From the NCBI RefSeq assembly GCF_014467285.1, contig NZ_NKHR01000004.1:1-64000 (forward strand): a stretch of 64,000 nucleotides of DNA, written 5' to 3'. The notes below the pieces were generated by a model that was given only the letters and a program-made list of their open reading frames with translations, was not told where the DNA came from and searched no databases. Both the position numbers and the translations under genes were made by a program. Shown one piece after another: positions 25,711-35,771 of this stretch (its first letter is position 1; each line of letters begins with the position of its first letter). This DNA is from Xenorhabdus sp014467285. Its GTDB lineage: Bacteria > Pseudomonadota > Gammaproteobacteria > Enterobacterales > Enterobacteriaceae.

Positions 25711-28002
25711 TTAAATCTTACACGCGCCGCCTTCACAGTCGGAATCAGCAGATTCAACGACTTCTTCCAAATCACCCTGAACATCTTCCGCACCGTCACG
25801 GGTGTTGTGGTAATACAGTGTCTTCACACCATATTTGTAAGCGAGCAGTAAATCTTTCAGCAATTGGTTCATCGGAACTTTGCCATTAGGGAAACGTGCC
25901 GGGTCATAGTTGGTATTGGCAGAAATCGACTGATCGATAAATTTCTGCATGATCCCGACTAACTGTAAGTAACCATCGTTGCTCGGCATCTGCCACAGCA
26001 GCTCATAAGCACCTTTCAGAAGATCATAATCCGGTACAACTTGACGCAAAATACCGTCTTTCGATGCCTTGACACTGATATAACCACGTGGTGGCTCAAT
26101 ACCATTGGTCGCATTAGAGATTTGCGAAGAAGTCTCTGATGGCATCAATGCAGACAATGTCGAGTTACGCAGGCCATGCTGTTGGATATCACGGCGCAGC
26201 GCTTCCCAATCCATGTGCAGAGGTTCGTTGGTAAATGTATCCAGGGTCTTCTTATAAGTATCAATCGGCAGGATACCCTGTGAATAAGTGGTTTCACTAA
26301 ACCATGGGCAAGCACCCTTCTCTTTCGCCAACGTATTTGAGGCTTTCAGCAGGTAATACTGAATGGCTTCAAATGTTTTATGAGTTAAATTATTTGCACT
26401 GCCATCGGAATAATGCACGCCGTTTTTCGCCAGATAATAAGCGAAGTTAATCACACCGATACCCAGAGTACGACGCCCCATTGAGCCTTGTTTCGCGGCA
26501 ATAATCGGGTAATCTTGATAATCCAACAGAGAATCCAGAGCACGGACGGCTAATTCCGCCAGTTCTTCCAATTCAGTCAGATTTTCGATAGCGCCCAAAT
26601 TGAAAGCAGACAGTGTACACAGTGCAATTTCGCCATTTTCATCGTTAATGTTATTCAATGGCTTGGTTGGCAATGCAATTTCCAAACACAGGTTTGACTG
26701 ACGTACAGGGGCAACAGCCGGATCAAACGGGCTATGTGTATTGCAGTGGTCAACATTCTGGATGTAAATACGGCCAGTGGAAGCTCGCTCCTGCATCATC
26801 AGTGAGAACAATTCAACGGCTTTAATGCGCTCTTTACGGATGTTGCTGTCATTTTCATACTGCGTATACAGACGTTCAAATTCATCCTGATCGGCAAAGA
26901 AGGCATCATACAATCCAGGAACATCAGACGGGCTGAACAGAGAAATTTCTTCCCCTTTGATCAGGCGCTCATACATCAGTTTGTTAACTTGCACACCGTA
27001 ATCCATGTGACGAACGCGGTTGCCTTCAACACCACGGTTATTTTTCAGTACCAGCAGGCTTTCTACTTCCAAATGCCACAACGGATAGAACAATGTTGCT
27101 GCACCACCGCGAACACCACCCTGAGAACAGGATTTCACCGCAGTCTGGAAGTGTTTATAAAATGGGATACAGCCCGTGTGGAAAGCTTCACCACCACGGA
27201 TTGGGCTACCCAAGGCACGGATACGGCCCGCATTTACGCCAATGCCGGCACGCTGGGAAACATATTTAACAATCGCACTGGATGTCGCATTGATGGAATC
27301 CAGACTATCGCCACACTCAATCAGCACACAAGAGCTGAACTGGCGAGTTGGTGTGCGAACCCCCGCCATGATTGGCGTTGGCAATGAAATTTTAAAGGTG
27401 GAAACCGCATCATAGAAACGACGGATATAATCCAGGCGCGTTTCTTTTGGATAAGTGGAAAACAGACACGCAGCAACCAGCATGTAGAGAAACTGGGCGC
27501 TTTCGTAAATTTCACCGGTAACACGGTTTTGTACCAAATACTTCCCTTCTAGCTGTTTGACCGCCGCATAGGAGAAATTCATATCACGCAAGTGGTTAAT
27601 AAAACTGTCCATTTGCTCGAATTCTTCTTTGGAATAGTCTTCCAGCAAATGTTTGTCGTATTTACCCAAATCTACCATGCGTACAACATGGTCATACAGT
27701 GCAGGGGGTTCAAACTGACCATAAGCTTTTTTACGCAGATTAAAGATCGCCAGACGCGCAGCCAGATACTGGTAATCAGGTGCATCGCCAGAGATCAAGT
27801 CAGCCGCAGCTTTGATCATGGTTTCGTGGATGTCGGATGTTTTGATGCCATCGTAAAATTGAATCTGGGAACGCAGTTCTACTTGTGACACTGAGACATT
27901 TTTCAGACCTTCGGCAGCCCAGGTAACAACCCGGTGAATTTTATCAAGATCAATTCGTTCTTTATGTCCATCACGTTTGGTAACTAGCAGACTCTGGTTC
28001 AT
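25711..28002 (-). CDS. nrdA: Ribonucleoside-diphosphate reductase 1, alpha subunit
   Basis: Catalytic subunit of class Ia ribonucleotide reductase. The ATG at 28002 (MNQSLLVTKRDG) gives 763 aa, as in E. coli; an upstream GTG at 28014 is less likely. An N-terminal ATP-cone senses dATP/ATP; active-site cysteines lie in FSSCVLIECGD, SNLCLEIALP and IALCTLSAFN; the radical-path tyrosines are in TLYYHNTRDG; the C-terminal redox pair is CEGGACKI. Control is expected from the two NrdR boxes and a DnaA box upstream. Confidence 0.98.
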   Translation of the reverse strand: MNQSLLVTKRDGHKERIDLDKIHRVVTWAAEGLKNVSVSQVELRSQIQFYDGIKTSDIHETMIKAAADLISGDAPDYQYLAARLAIFNLRKKAYGQFEPPALYDHVVRMVDLGKYDKHLLEDYSKEEFEQMDSFINHLRDMNFSYAAVKQLEGKYLVQNRVTGEIYESAQFLYMLVAACLFSTYPKETRLDYIRRFYDAVSTFKISLPTPIMAGVRTPTRQFSSCVLIECGDSLDSINATSSAIVKYVSQRAGIGVNAGRIRALGSPIRGGEAFHTGCIPFYKHFQTAVKSCSQGGVRGGAATLFYPLWHLEVESLLVLKNNRGVEGNRVRHMDYGVQVNKLMYERLIKGEEISLFSPSDVPGLYDAFFADQDEFERLYTQYENDSNIRKERIKAVELFSLMMQERASTGRIYIQNVDHCNTHSPFDPAVAPVRQSNLCLEIALPTKPLNNINDENGEIALCTLSAFNLGAIENLTELEELAELAVRALDSLLDYQDYPIIAAKQGSMGRRTLGIGVINFAYYLAKNGVHYSDGSANNLTHKTFEAIQYYLLKASNTLAKEKGACPWFSETTYSQGILPIDTYKKTLDTFTNEPLHMDWEALRRDIQQHGLRNSTLSALMPSETSSQISNATNGIEPPRGYISVKASKDGILRQVVPDYDLLKGAYELLWQMPSNDGYLQLVGIMQKFIDQSISANTNYDPARFPNGKVPMNQLLKDLLLAYKYGVKTLYYHNTRDGAEDVQGDLEEVVESADSDCEGGACKI

Positions 28003-28137
28003 GGGGAAATACACCTTCTCTCTTTTCGTATCTCGCCTATATCGTTTTTTCTGGTCTGACCTATTGACAGCACGATACGCCCAGAATGACCAAGGGTCAG
28101 CTTGGGTACGTTGTTACTTTTCCTTTGCTCTATCGCA

Positions 28138-28182
28138 ACTGTATTGTTAGTGTCAGATGGTAAGAAACACAATATATAGGGG
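28138..28182. promoter_or_regulatory. Tandem NrdR boxes upstream of nrdA
   Basis: ACTGTATTGTTAGTGT (28138-28153) and ACACAATATATAGGGG (28167-28182) resemble the 16-bp NrdR consensus ACACwATATATwGTGT. The start-to-start distance is 29 bp, close to three helical turns, as in other nrd promoters. Confidence 0.65.
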
Positions 28183-28252
28183 GTGATTAAAACGGTAATA
28201 ACAAGATAATGTTAATTTCGCGTTTTATCAAGTGTACAAAATCGGGAAGTTT

Positions 28253-28261
28253 TGTGGATAA
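28253..28261 (-). promoter_or_regulatory. Perfect DnaA box upstream of nrdA
   Basis: TGTGGATAA, the complement of the consensus TTATCCACA, 250 bp upstream of the nrdA start. DnaA sites control nrdAB in E. coli, linking dNTP synthesis to replication initiation. Confidence 0.65.
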
Positions 28262-28403
28262 CTTGAGGATTAATTTTGCCAAAAAGCCGATAACCTGCGT
28301 AGTTACTTGATGTTACTTTCATAAGGCTATCGGCGAAACAGGGAAAATAAAATCTTAAAAATAATATTTAGTTGCCGCTTTATTAATCCCTCCGTTACTT
28401 CAG

Positions 28404-29138
28404 TCAGACTGATTGAGTGTGCAGCATATAGTTCACGTCTACATTGTATCCAAGTCGAAATTTATCTGTTAACGGATTGTAATGTAAACCAATAATATGT
28501 TGATCTTTCAGAGAGGTCTTATCAATCCAATTAATCAATTCAGAAGGACGAATGAATTTTTTCGCGTCATGCGTGCCTTTTGGCACCATGTTCAAAATAT
28601 ATTCAGCACCAACAACAGCCACTAACCAAGCTTTCCGGTTACGGTTAATAGTTGAGAAGAAAACATGGCCGCCAGGTTTTACCAGTCTGGCACAGGCGCG
28701 AACCACAGATTCAGGATCAGGTACATGCTCAAGCATCTCCATACATGTCACGACATCATAAGCGTACTGATGCTGTTCAGCGTGGTTTTCAACTGTTTCC
28801 TGAACATAAGAGACGGAAATGCCGGATTCCAGTGCATGCAGGCGGGCAACCTCAAGGGGCTCAAACCCCATATCCAACCCTGTCACTTCCGCACCTTCAC
28901 GCGCCATGCTTTCTGACAAAATGCCTCCACCACATCCAACATCCAATACTTTTTTACCAAAAAGGCCGTCAGCATGTTGCAGGATGTAGTTCAAACGCAG
29001 TGGATTGATACGGTGCAAGGGCTTGAATTCACCTTCAAGATCCCACCAACGGGAAGCAACGGCTTCAAATTTTTCGATTTCCTGTTGATCCACATTCGCA
29101 TGGGTCAAAATATGTGAATCGGGGGTTTTTATGTTCAT
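28404..29138 (-). CDS. ubiG: UbiG, O-methyltransferase of ubiquinone synthesis
   Basis: SAM-dependent methyltransferase that performs both O-methylations of ubiquinone biosynthesis. The ATG at 29138 has TAGGAGCG upstream and gives 244 aa (E. coli 240). SAM-binding motif VLDVGCGGGILSESMA, then MEMLEHVPDPE and KPGGHVFFSTINRN. A longer open frame to 29198 would add 20 residues encoded by a 15-bp tandem repeat; I consider that 5' leader. Divergent from gyrA, the enterobacterial arrangement. Confidence 0.95.
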   Translation of the reverse strand: MNIKTPDSHILTHANVDQQEIEKFEAVASRWWDLEGEFKPLHRINPLRLNYILQHADGLFGKKVLDVGCGGGILSESMAREGAEVTGLDMGFEPLEVARLHALESGISVSYVQETVENHAEQHQYAYDVVTCMEMLEHVPDPESVVRACARLVKPGGHVFFSTINRNRKAWLVAVVGAEYILNMVPKGTHDAKKFIRPSELINWIDKTSLKDQHIIGLHYNPLTDKFRLGYNVDVNYMLHTQSV

Positions 29139-29163
29139 CAGCAATATCGCTCCTAGGAACTGC

Positions 29164-29205
29164 TTCACAGAAAACTGGTTCACAGAAAACTGATTCACAG
29201 AAAAT
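29164..29205. repeat. 15-bp tandem repeat at the ubiG 5' side
   Basis: TTCACAGAAAACTGG, TTCACAGAAAACTGA and TTCACAGAAAAT in direct succession (29164-29178, 29179-29193, 29194-29205). If translated from the upstream ATG on the minus strand it encodes NQFSV-NQFSV-KQF. Confidence 0.85.
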
Positions 29206-29298
29206 GTAACAGTATTATGGGGATGTGTGACAGAAAGCTATTATACATGCCTTAATCTCGAAATACCCGCATCTGGTTTTTATAAAACTGTCAATTTG

Positions 29299-29307
29299 TG
29301 GTATAAT
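29299..29307 (+). promoter_or_regulatory. gyrA extended -10 promoter
   Basis: TGGTATAAT gives an extended -10 (TGn plus perfect TATAAT) with a poor -35, 40 bp before the start codon. A GC-poor -10 of this type is consistent with the relaxation-stimulated transcription known for gyrA. Confidence 0.55.
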
Positions 29308-29346
29308 TTAAGCCTTTGAATTCGGAGTATGAGGGACAGTGGCTCC

Positions 29347-31986
29347 ATGAGCGACATTGCCAGAGAAATCACACCGGTCAATATCGAAGAAGAGCTGAAG
29401 AGCTCGTATCTGGATTATGCGATGTCCGTTATTGTTGGACGTGCACTGCCAGATGTTCGGGATGGACTGAAGCCGGTACACCGCCGCGTACTTTTCGCGA
29501 TGAATGTATTGGGAAATGATTGGAATAAACCCTATAAGAAATCTGCCCGCGTTGTTGGGGATGTTATTGGTAAATACCATCCACATGGTGACAGCGCTGT
29601 TTATGACACTATTGTTCGTCTGGCTCAACCCTTCTCTATGCGTTACATGCTGGTTGACGGTCAGGGGAACTTTGGATCAGTAGACGGCGATTCTGCGGCT
29701 GCGATGCGTTATACCGAAGTACGCATGGCGAAAATTGCCCATGAATTGCTGGCGGACTTGGAAAAAGAAACTGTCGACTTTGTGCCTAACTATGATGGCA
29801 CAGAACAAATCCCCGAGGTCATGCCAACCCGTATACCCAACCTGCTGGTGAATGGCTCATCAGGGATTGCGGTAGGTATGGCAACCAACATTCCACCTCA
29901 CAATTTATCTGAGGTGATTGATGGCTGTCTGGCTTATATTGATGATGAAAACATCAGTATTGAAGGCCTGATGGAATACATTCCTGGCCCTGATTTCCCG
30001 ACAGCCGCCATTATCAATGGGCGTCGCGGTATTCAGGAAGCTTACCGCACAGGTCGCGGCAAAATTTATCTCCGGGCCCGCGCAGAAGTTGAAACTGATG
30101 AAAAAAATGGCCGCGAAACCATTATCGTCAGTGAAATACCTTATCAGGTCAATAAAGCCCGACTGATCGAAAAAATAGCTGAACTGGTAAAAGAGAAGCG
30201 GATTGAGGGGATCAGTGCATTACGTGACGAATCCGATAAAGATGGAATGCGCATCGTTATCGAAGTAAAACGGGATGCCGTTGGTGAAGTTGTCCTGAAT
30301 AACCTGTATTCACTGACTCAGTTGCAAGTTTCATTCGGTATCAACATGGTTGCCCTGCACCAAGGACAACCCAAGTTACTTAACCTGAAAGACATTCTTT
30401 CTGCGTTTGTTTGCCATCGCCGTGAAGTTGTCACGCGCCGGACTATCTTTGAACTGAGAAAAGCCCGCGAACGTGCGCATACTCTTGAAGCACTGGCTGT
30501 TGCACTGGCGAATATCGATCCTGTCATTGAATTGATCCGCCGTGCTTCTACGCCTTCGGAAGCCAAAGCCAGTCTGGTTTCTCAGCCGTGGGAATTGGGC
30601 AATGTTGCTGCCATGCTGGCGCAGGCAGGTAACGATGCTGCCCGTCCTGAATGGCTGGAACCACAGTATGGCATTCGTGATGGTAAATATTACCTGACCG
30701 AACAGCAAGCACAGTCCATTTTGGATCTGCGCCTACAAAAACTGACCGGACTAGAGCATGAAAAACTGCTTGATGAATATCGTGACCTGCTGAAAATCAT
30801 CGCGGAGCTGCTGTTCATCTTGGAAAGCCCTGAACGTTTGATGGAAGTCATTCGTGAAGAATTGCTGGCCATTAAAGAACAGTATAATGATGTCCGCCGG
30901 ACTGAATTGACTGAAAACTCAGCAGATATCAATATTGAAGATCTGATCAATCAAGAAGATGTTGTGGTAACACTGTCCCATCAGGGGTACGTTAAATACC
31001 AACCATTGTCCGACTACGAAGCTCAGCGTCGTGGCGGCAAAGGAAAATCAGCCGCGCGCACCAAAGAAGAAGACTTCATTGAGCGTTTGCTGGTGGCGAA
31101 TACCCACGATACCATTCTCTGCTTCTCAAATAAGGGCAAGATGTACTGGATGAAAGTATACCAGTTGCCGGAAGCAAGCCGTGGTGCCCGTGGTCGTCCA
31201 ATTGTCAACCTGTTGCCATTGGATCAAAACGAACGCATCACAGCCATTTTACCAGTGCGTGAATATGAAGATGGGCTGAATATCTTCATGGCGACCGCAA
31301 GCGGTATTGTTAAGAAGACTAAACTCAGCGAATTCAGCCGCCCGCGCAGTGCCGGCATCATTGCAGTGAACCTGAATGAAGGTGATGAGCTGATCGGCGT
31401 TGACCTGACAGATGGCAGCAATGAAGTTATGCTGTTCTCCGCTCAGGGCAAAGTCGTTCGTTTCCTCGAAGAAGAGGAAGAAACGCTGGAAGATGGTACT
31501 GTTCGCGTGAAAGGCGTTCGTGCGATGGGACGCACCGCAACTGGGGTTCGTGGTATCAAACTTGGTGAAGGCGATAAAGTCGTTTCACTGATCATTCCTC
31601 GTGGTGAAGGAGAAATCCTGACCGTCACCGAGAATGGTTACGGCAAACGTACTGCTGAAAAAGAGTACCCAACAAAATCCCGTGCTACACAAGGTGTTAT
31701 TTCCATCAAGGTCAGCGAACGTAATGGTAACGTGATCGGCGCGATTCAAGTTGAACCGACTGATCAGATCATGATGATTACTAATGCAGGAACATTGGTA
31801 AGAACCCGTGTTTCTGAAGTCAGCACTGTTGGTCGTAATACGCAAGGCGTCACCCTGATCCGTACATCAGAAGACGAAAAAGTGGTTGGCTTACAACGTG
31901 TAGCTGAACCTGATGACGATGATGAGGATGACAATACAGCAGCCCCTTCTGTTGAAGGGCATGCTGAGCCAGAAGATAAAGAGTAA
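29347..31986 (+). CDS. gyrA: DNA gyrase subunit A
   Basis: Breakage-reunion subunit of DNA gyrase, 879 aa from ATG 29347 (upstream GAGGG); an in-frame ATG at 29329 would add six residues. The catalytic tyrosine is Tyr122 in AAAMRYTEVRM. The quinolone-resistance region reads HPHGDSAVYD with Ser83 and Asp87, the sensitive state. The C-terminal DNA-wrapping domain carries the GyrA box (QRRGGKGKS) and an acidic tail (DDDDEDD). A strong terminator follows. Confidence 0.99.
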   Translation: MSDIAREITPVNIEEELKSSYLDYAMSVIVGRALPDVRDGLKPVHRRVLFAMNVLGNDWNKPYKKSARVVGDVIGKYHPHGDSAVYDTIVRLAQPFSMRYMLVDGQGNFGSVDGDSAAAMRYTEVRMAKIAHELLADLEKETVDFVPNYDGTEQIPEVMPTRIPNLLVNGSSGIAVGMATNIPPHNLSEVIDGCLAYIDDENISIEGLMEYIPGPDFPTAAIINGRRGIQEAYRTGRGKIYLRARAEVETDEKNGRETIIVSEIPYQVNKARLIEKIAELVKEKRIEGISALRDESDKDGMRIVIEVKRDAVGEVVLNNLYSLTQLQVSFGINMVALHQGQPKLLNLKDILSAFVCHRREVVTRRTIFELRKARERAHTLEALAVALANIDPVIELIRRASTPSEAKASLVSQPWELGNVAAMLAQAGNDAARPEWLEPQYGIRDGKYYLTEQQAQSILDLRLQKLTGLEHEKLLDEYRDLLKIIAELLFILESPERLMEVIREELLAIKEQYNDVRRTELTENSADINIEDLINQEDVVVTLSHQGYVKYQPLSDYEAQRRGGKGKSAARTKEEDFIERLLVANTHDTILCFSNKGKMYWMKVYQLPEASRGARGRPIVNLLPLDQNERITAILPVREYEDGLNIFMATASGIVKKTKLSEFSRPRSAGIIAVNLNEGDELIGVDLTDGSNEVMLFSAQGKVVRFLEEEEETLEDGTVRVKGVRAMGRTATGVRGIKLGEGDKVVSLIIPRGEGEILTVTENGYGKRTAEKEYPTKSRATQGVISIKVSERNGNVIGAIQVEPTDQIMMITNAGTLVRTRVSEVSTVGRNTQGVTLIRTSEDEKVVGLQRVAEPDDDDEDDNTAAPSVEGHAEPEDKE

Positions 31987-32032
31987 TACGTTTTAATTTT
32001 ATTCTAATCTTGTTGCATACCATCAATAATAG

Positions 32033-32059
32033 AGCAGGCACTTCGGTGTCTGCTTTTTT
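32033..32059 (+). terminator. gyrA terminator
   Basis: AGCAGGCAC-TTCG-GTGTCTGCTTTTTT: a 9-bp stem capped by a stable UUCG tetraloop, followed by a T run. Confidence 0.9.
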
Positions 32060-32171
32060 GCATAATCTTTTGACGAAGCATTAAAGAGTCAAATGCTGCT
32101 TTGTATTCCCTGCTACACTAGTATATGCTGTGAACAGTTAATATTAATCATGTTTTTCGTCAGGCGATCTC

Positions 32172-35033
32172 TTGAGATATCTATCTTCTTTTCGGACGTC
32201 ATTAAAGATATCCCGTTATCTTTTTCGGGTGCTCGGATTTATGTTATGGGCACTCGGCGCCTTGTTAACCAGCTTTTATTTGATAAATCTTTTCAATACA
32301 GTCAAAGCAGATATGCGACAAGAATTTAATTCTAATTTTGATGTTGCATTTGCTAATGTGCGGATCCTTTCCGGTATCTTGCGAGATATTCAAGTAATTG
32401 TGGAGAAAGAATTTTCATCAAAGAATGATAAAGATCCAACAATTACTCTACCGCAATATGACAATATTCTGCCGTACATTCCTTTGAATTCAAATTCCGA
32501 TTGTGAGCTTTTACAAAAAAGCTCACATAATCATTTAGAGTCATTGGATCAATCGTTATCATTTCGGAATGAGAATACTTCTCCTATACATCATGTAACC
32601 CAAATTCTTTTTGTTGATGCGAAAAGCATGTGCATGGTGAAATTAGCCTATCGTGGCAACATCGTAGACTCTGATGCAGTTAAGAAAATGATCTATGAAA
32701 GTAGCCTGAGGGTAATCAATATGAAAGATCAGGGAAGAGAACGAGCCATCTTTACGATACAACCCGACTCAAGAGCGGATGGGGGGAATTTTTATATTTT
32801 TTCACCCCTTTATATTGATGGACACATTAAAGGGATCATCATTATTGACCAATACCTTACTCTGGAATATTTTAAACAAGCTACATATAGACCTCTACAT
32901 ATCACACTGTTAAACGAGTTTAAACAGCCCGAATTATTTTATCCGACAAAAAGCATCAATAAACAGACCACTATAAATTTCAATATGCAATCGACTTACT
33001 TCGGTTACGATGACAATTTTACCAGTTTGTTACTACTGCGACGATTATCACCCGCTTCATTATACGTTGCTTATTCAATACCAATAAAACAAATTTACGT
33101 TGAACTCAAAGCCAGCCTGATTAATAGCGCCATATTAAATATTATTTCTGCAATCGCCATTACCTTTTTTGTCTGGCGGTTTGAACGTAAAATGTTTGCT
33201 CCGGCTGAAGACAATGCAATCCGCCTTGAAGAACATGAACAGTTTAACCATAAAATTGTTGCTTCGGCTCCGGTGGGAATTAGTATTTTAAGAGTCAGTG
33301 ATGGTGTCAATATTCTAAGTAATGAACTGGCACATAATTACACTCGAATGCTGACATATGAAGATCAAAAACGTATTGTCGATATCATTTGCGATAAAAC
33401 CAGCAGCTATATTGATGTCGTCACCAGCGATAATAATCACCTGCAAATTAGTTTTGTACACTCACGCTATCGTAATGAAGAAGTTGCAATCTGTGTGTTG
33501 ATAGATGTCAGTACCCGCGTAAAAATGGAAAAATCCTTGCAAGAAATGGCCTCAGCCGCAGAGCAAGCCAATCAGGCGAAATCGATGTTCCTTGCAACAG
33601 TTAGCCATGAATTAAGAACACCACTCTATGGTATTATTGGTAACCTAGAGCTTATCCAATCTCATTCATTGCCATCAGAATCCGCACGATTATTGGCAAC
33701 AATGAATAATTCATCATCGCTATTGTTGAAAATTATCAGCGATATTCTCGACTTCTCTAAAATAGAATCCAAACAATTAAAAATTGAACCCAGGGATTTT
33801 AGTTGTCGGGAAGTAATATCTCATGTGACTTCAAACTATCTTCCTCTAATTACAAAGAAAGGGTTGGGATTATACTGCTATATTGATGCAAATGTTCCTG
33901 ATATCATCCGCAATGATCCCGTAAGGTTACAACAAATCATCTCTAATTTATTAAACAATGCCATCAAATTCACGGCTTCTGGCTGTGTTGTGATTGAAAT
34001 TACATCAAAACATGGTTATTTGTATATTAGTATCAAAGACACAGGGCTTGGCATTGAGGATAAATTACAATTTCAATTATTCGAGCCGTTTTTCCAGATC
34101 AGCACCAATAAAGAAAGTTCTATACAAGGCACAGGGTTAGGGCTGGCTATTTGTGAAAAACTCATCAATTTGATGGATGGTGATATTGAATTCGTTTCAC
34201 AAAAACGTATTGGTAGTATCTTTTCCATCCGTATTCCTTTTTATGGCGTTAAGTTTTATGCAAAACAAGTACCTAATCAACATCATCAGCAAAAGATAGT
34301 GTTGGCTATTTGTAATGACTTCCTTGAAAGATATTTACAGAATTTACTTTCACAGAATCATTTCCAAGTTACTCTATACGACGAAGAAAAAATAGATGGC
34401 ACAGAATTACTCATCAGTGATCGACCTAACGAGCCAACTATTTCGGTTCATTATCAGGTAGAAATATCAGAAAAACATATTGGTCCACCAGAACAAATCC
34501 GAGAAAATTATTGGCTGCATAATACTTATGAGCTGAGTGAATTGGGTAGTGTGCTGGATACTCTGCTGGCAGAACACTCTCTCGCATCAACCTTGCCTAT
34601 TTCGCTGTCATCACCGCTTACTCCAACAAAAGTGATGCAAACTAACAGCAGCCTTAATACAATAAAAGTATTAGTTGTTGATGACCATCCCATTAATCGT
34701 CATTTATTGGTCGATCAATTAACCTCAATAGGGTTTAGCGTATCAATGGCAAATGATGGTATTGATGCGATTGAATATCTAAAAAACAATTCAACAGATA
34801 TTCTTTTGACAGACGTTAATATGCCCAATATGGATGGATATGAACTGACACAATACTTGCGAAACAGAGGCTATACCAAACCCATTATTGGTATTACTGC
34901 CAACGCATTGGCAGAAGAAAAACAGCGTTGTACTAATGTGGGCATGGATAACTGTTTATCGAAACCTGTATCACTGGCAATACTAAAAGAAGTAATAATA
35001 GAATATAGTAATATTCAAAGCCAAATACATTAA
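32172..35033 (+). CDS. rcsC: RcsC, hybrid sensor kinase of the Rcs phosphorelay
   Basis: Inner-membrane hybrid histidine kinase of 953 aa. It has two membrane helices (residues ~20-40 and ~315-335) flanking a periplasmic domain, a PAS-like linker, HisKA with phospho-acceptor His479 in TVSHELRTPLYG, an HATPase block (NLLNNAIKFT, DTGLG, GTGLGLAIC), an RcsC-specific ABL domain, and a receiver with Asp881 in TDVNMPNMDG. It passes phosphate via RcsD to RcsB in response to envelope stress. Convergent with rcsB. The periplasmic domain is clearly diverged from E. coli while the cytoplasmic part is conserved. Confidence 0.97.
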   Translation: MRYLSSFRTSLKISRYLFRVLGFMLWALGALLTSFYLINLFNTVKADMRQEFNSNFDVAFANVRILSGILRDIQVIVEKEFSSKNDKDPTITLPQYDNILPYIPLNSNSDCELLQKSSHNHLESLDQSLSFRNENTSPIHHVTQILFVDAKSMCMVKLAYRGNIVDSDAVKKMIYESSLRVINMKDQGRERAIFTIQPDSRADGGNFYIFSPLYIDGHIKGIIIIDQYLTLEYFKQATYRPLHITLLNEFKQPELFYPTKSINKQTTINFNMQSTYFGYDDNFTSLLLLRRLSPASLYVAYSIPIKQIYVELKASLINSAILNIISAIAITFFVWRFERKMFAPAEDNAIRLEEHEQFNHKIVASAPVGISILRVSDGVNILSNELAHNYTRMLTYEDQKRIVDIICDKTSSYIDVVTSDNNHLQISFVHSRYRNEEVAICVLIDVSTRVKMEKSLQEMASAAEQANQAKSMFLATVSHELRTPLYGIIGNLELIQSHSLPSESARLLATMNNSSSLLLKIISDILDFSKIESKQLKIEPRDFSCREVISHVTSNYLPLITKKGLGLYCYIDANVPDIIRNDPVRLQQIISNLLNNAIKFTASGCVVIEITSKHGYLYISIKDTGLGIEDKLQFQLFEPFFQISTNKESSIQGTGLGLAICEKLINLMDGDIEFVSQKRIGSIFSIRIPFYGVKFYAKQVPNQHHQQKIVLAICNDFLERYLQNLLSQNHFQVTLYDEEKIDGTELLISDRPNEPTISVHYQVEISEKHIGPPEQIRENYWLHNTYELSELGSVLDTLLAEHSLASTLPISLSSPLTPTKVMQTNSSLNTIKVLVVDDHPINRHLLVDQLTSIGFSVSMANDGIDAIEYLKNNSTDILLTDVNMPNMDGYELTQYLRNRGYTKPIIGITANALAEEKQRCTNVGMDNCLSKPVSLAILKEVIIEYSNIQSQIH

Positions 35034-35064
35034 TCCGTTAAATAATATATTGGCTTGCTGAAAG

Positions 35065-35100
35065 GTAGAAAATCGGTAACGCCAACTACCGATTTTCTAC
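35065..35100. terminator. Bidirectional terminator between rcsC and rcsB
   Basis: GTAGAAAATCGGTA and TACCGATTTTCTAC form a perfect 14-bp inverted repeat with an 8-nt loop between the two convergent stop codons. Confidence 0.85.
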
Positions 35101-35119
35101 AGGAAAGATAACCAATTGG

Positions 35120-35770
35120 TTATTTACCAATATCTTTGTCAATCGTGACAGAGGATAAATAGTTAAGTAACGCAATATCGTTATCAACTCCCAGTTTTAG
35201 CATCGCTGATTTCTTCTGGCTACTGATAGTTTTAATACTACGATTAAGTTTTTTAGCAATATCAGTAACAAGAAAGCCTTCGGCAAATAAGCGCAGAACC
35301 TCGCTCTCTTTAGGAGATAAACGTTTATCCCCGTAACCATTGGCATTTACTTTTTCCAGTAACTTGGAAACACTCTCAGGTGTGAATTGTTTCCCCTTCT
35401 GCAAAGCAGAAAGAGCTCTGGGCAAATCAGTTGGTGCTCCTTGTTTTAACACTATTCCCTCAATATCAAGCTCAAGTATAGCGCTTAAAATAGCCGGGTT
35501 ATTGTTCATTGTAAGGACAATAACTGCCAATGTTGGGTAATGGCGTTTAATATATTTTATCAGGGTGATGCCATCACCGTATTTATCCCCAGGCATTGAC
35601 AAATCCGTTATCAGAACATCTGCCTCTATATGTGGCAAGCTATTAATGAGAGTAGTTGAATTTTCAAATTCCCCCACCACATTAATCCACTCAATCTGTT
35701 CAAGAGACTTGCGGATGCCAAACAAAACAATGGGATGGTCATCGGCAATAATGACATTAAGGTTATTCAT
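35120..35770 (-). CDS. rcsB: RcsB, response regulator
   Basis: A 216-aa NarL/FixJ-type regulator, identical in length to E. coli. Receiver with Asp56 in VLITDLSMPGD and acidic DD at 10-11; LuxR-type DNA-binding domain LSPKESEVLRLFAEGFLVTDIAKKLNRS. Start ATG 35770 lies one base after the rcsD stop, so it is coupled to rcsD. It controls capsule, motility and, in Xenorhabdus/Photorhabdus, virulence-linked genes. Confidence 0.98.
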   Translation of the reverse strand: MNNLNVIIADDHPIVLFGIRKSLEQIEWINVVGEFENSTTLINSLPHIEADVLITDLSMPGDKYGDGITLIKYIKRHYPTLAVIVLTMNNNPAILSAILELDIEGIVLKQGAPTDLPRALSALQKGKQFTPESVSKLLEKVNANGYGDKRLSPKESEVLRLFAEGFLVTDIAKKLNRSIKTISSQKKSAMLKLGVDNDIALLNYLSSVTIDKDIGK

Positions 35771-35771
35771 A

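Noticed and set aside
24300..32000. Many open frames antisense to nrdA, nrdB, gyrA and ubiG
   Set aside because: They follow codon periodicity of the conserved genes on the other strand and have no ribosome sites or family motifs.
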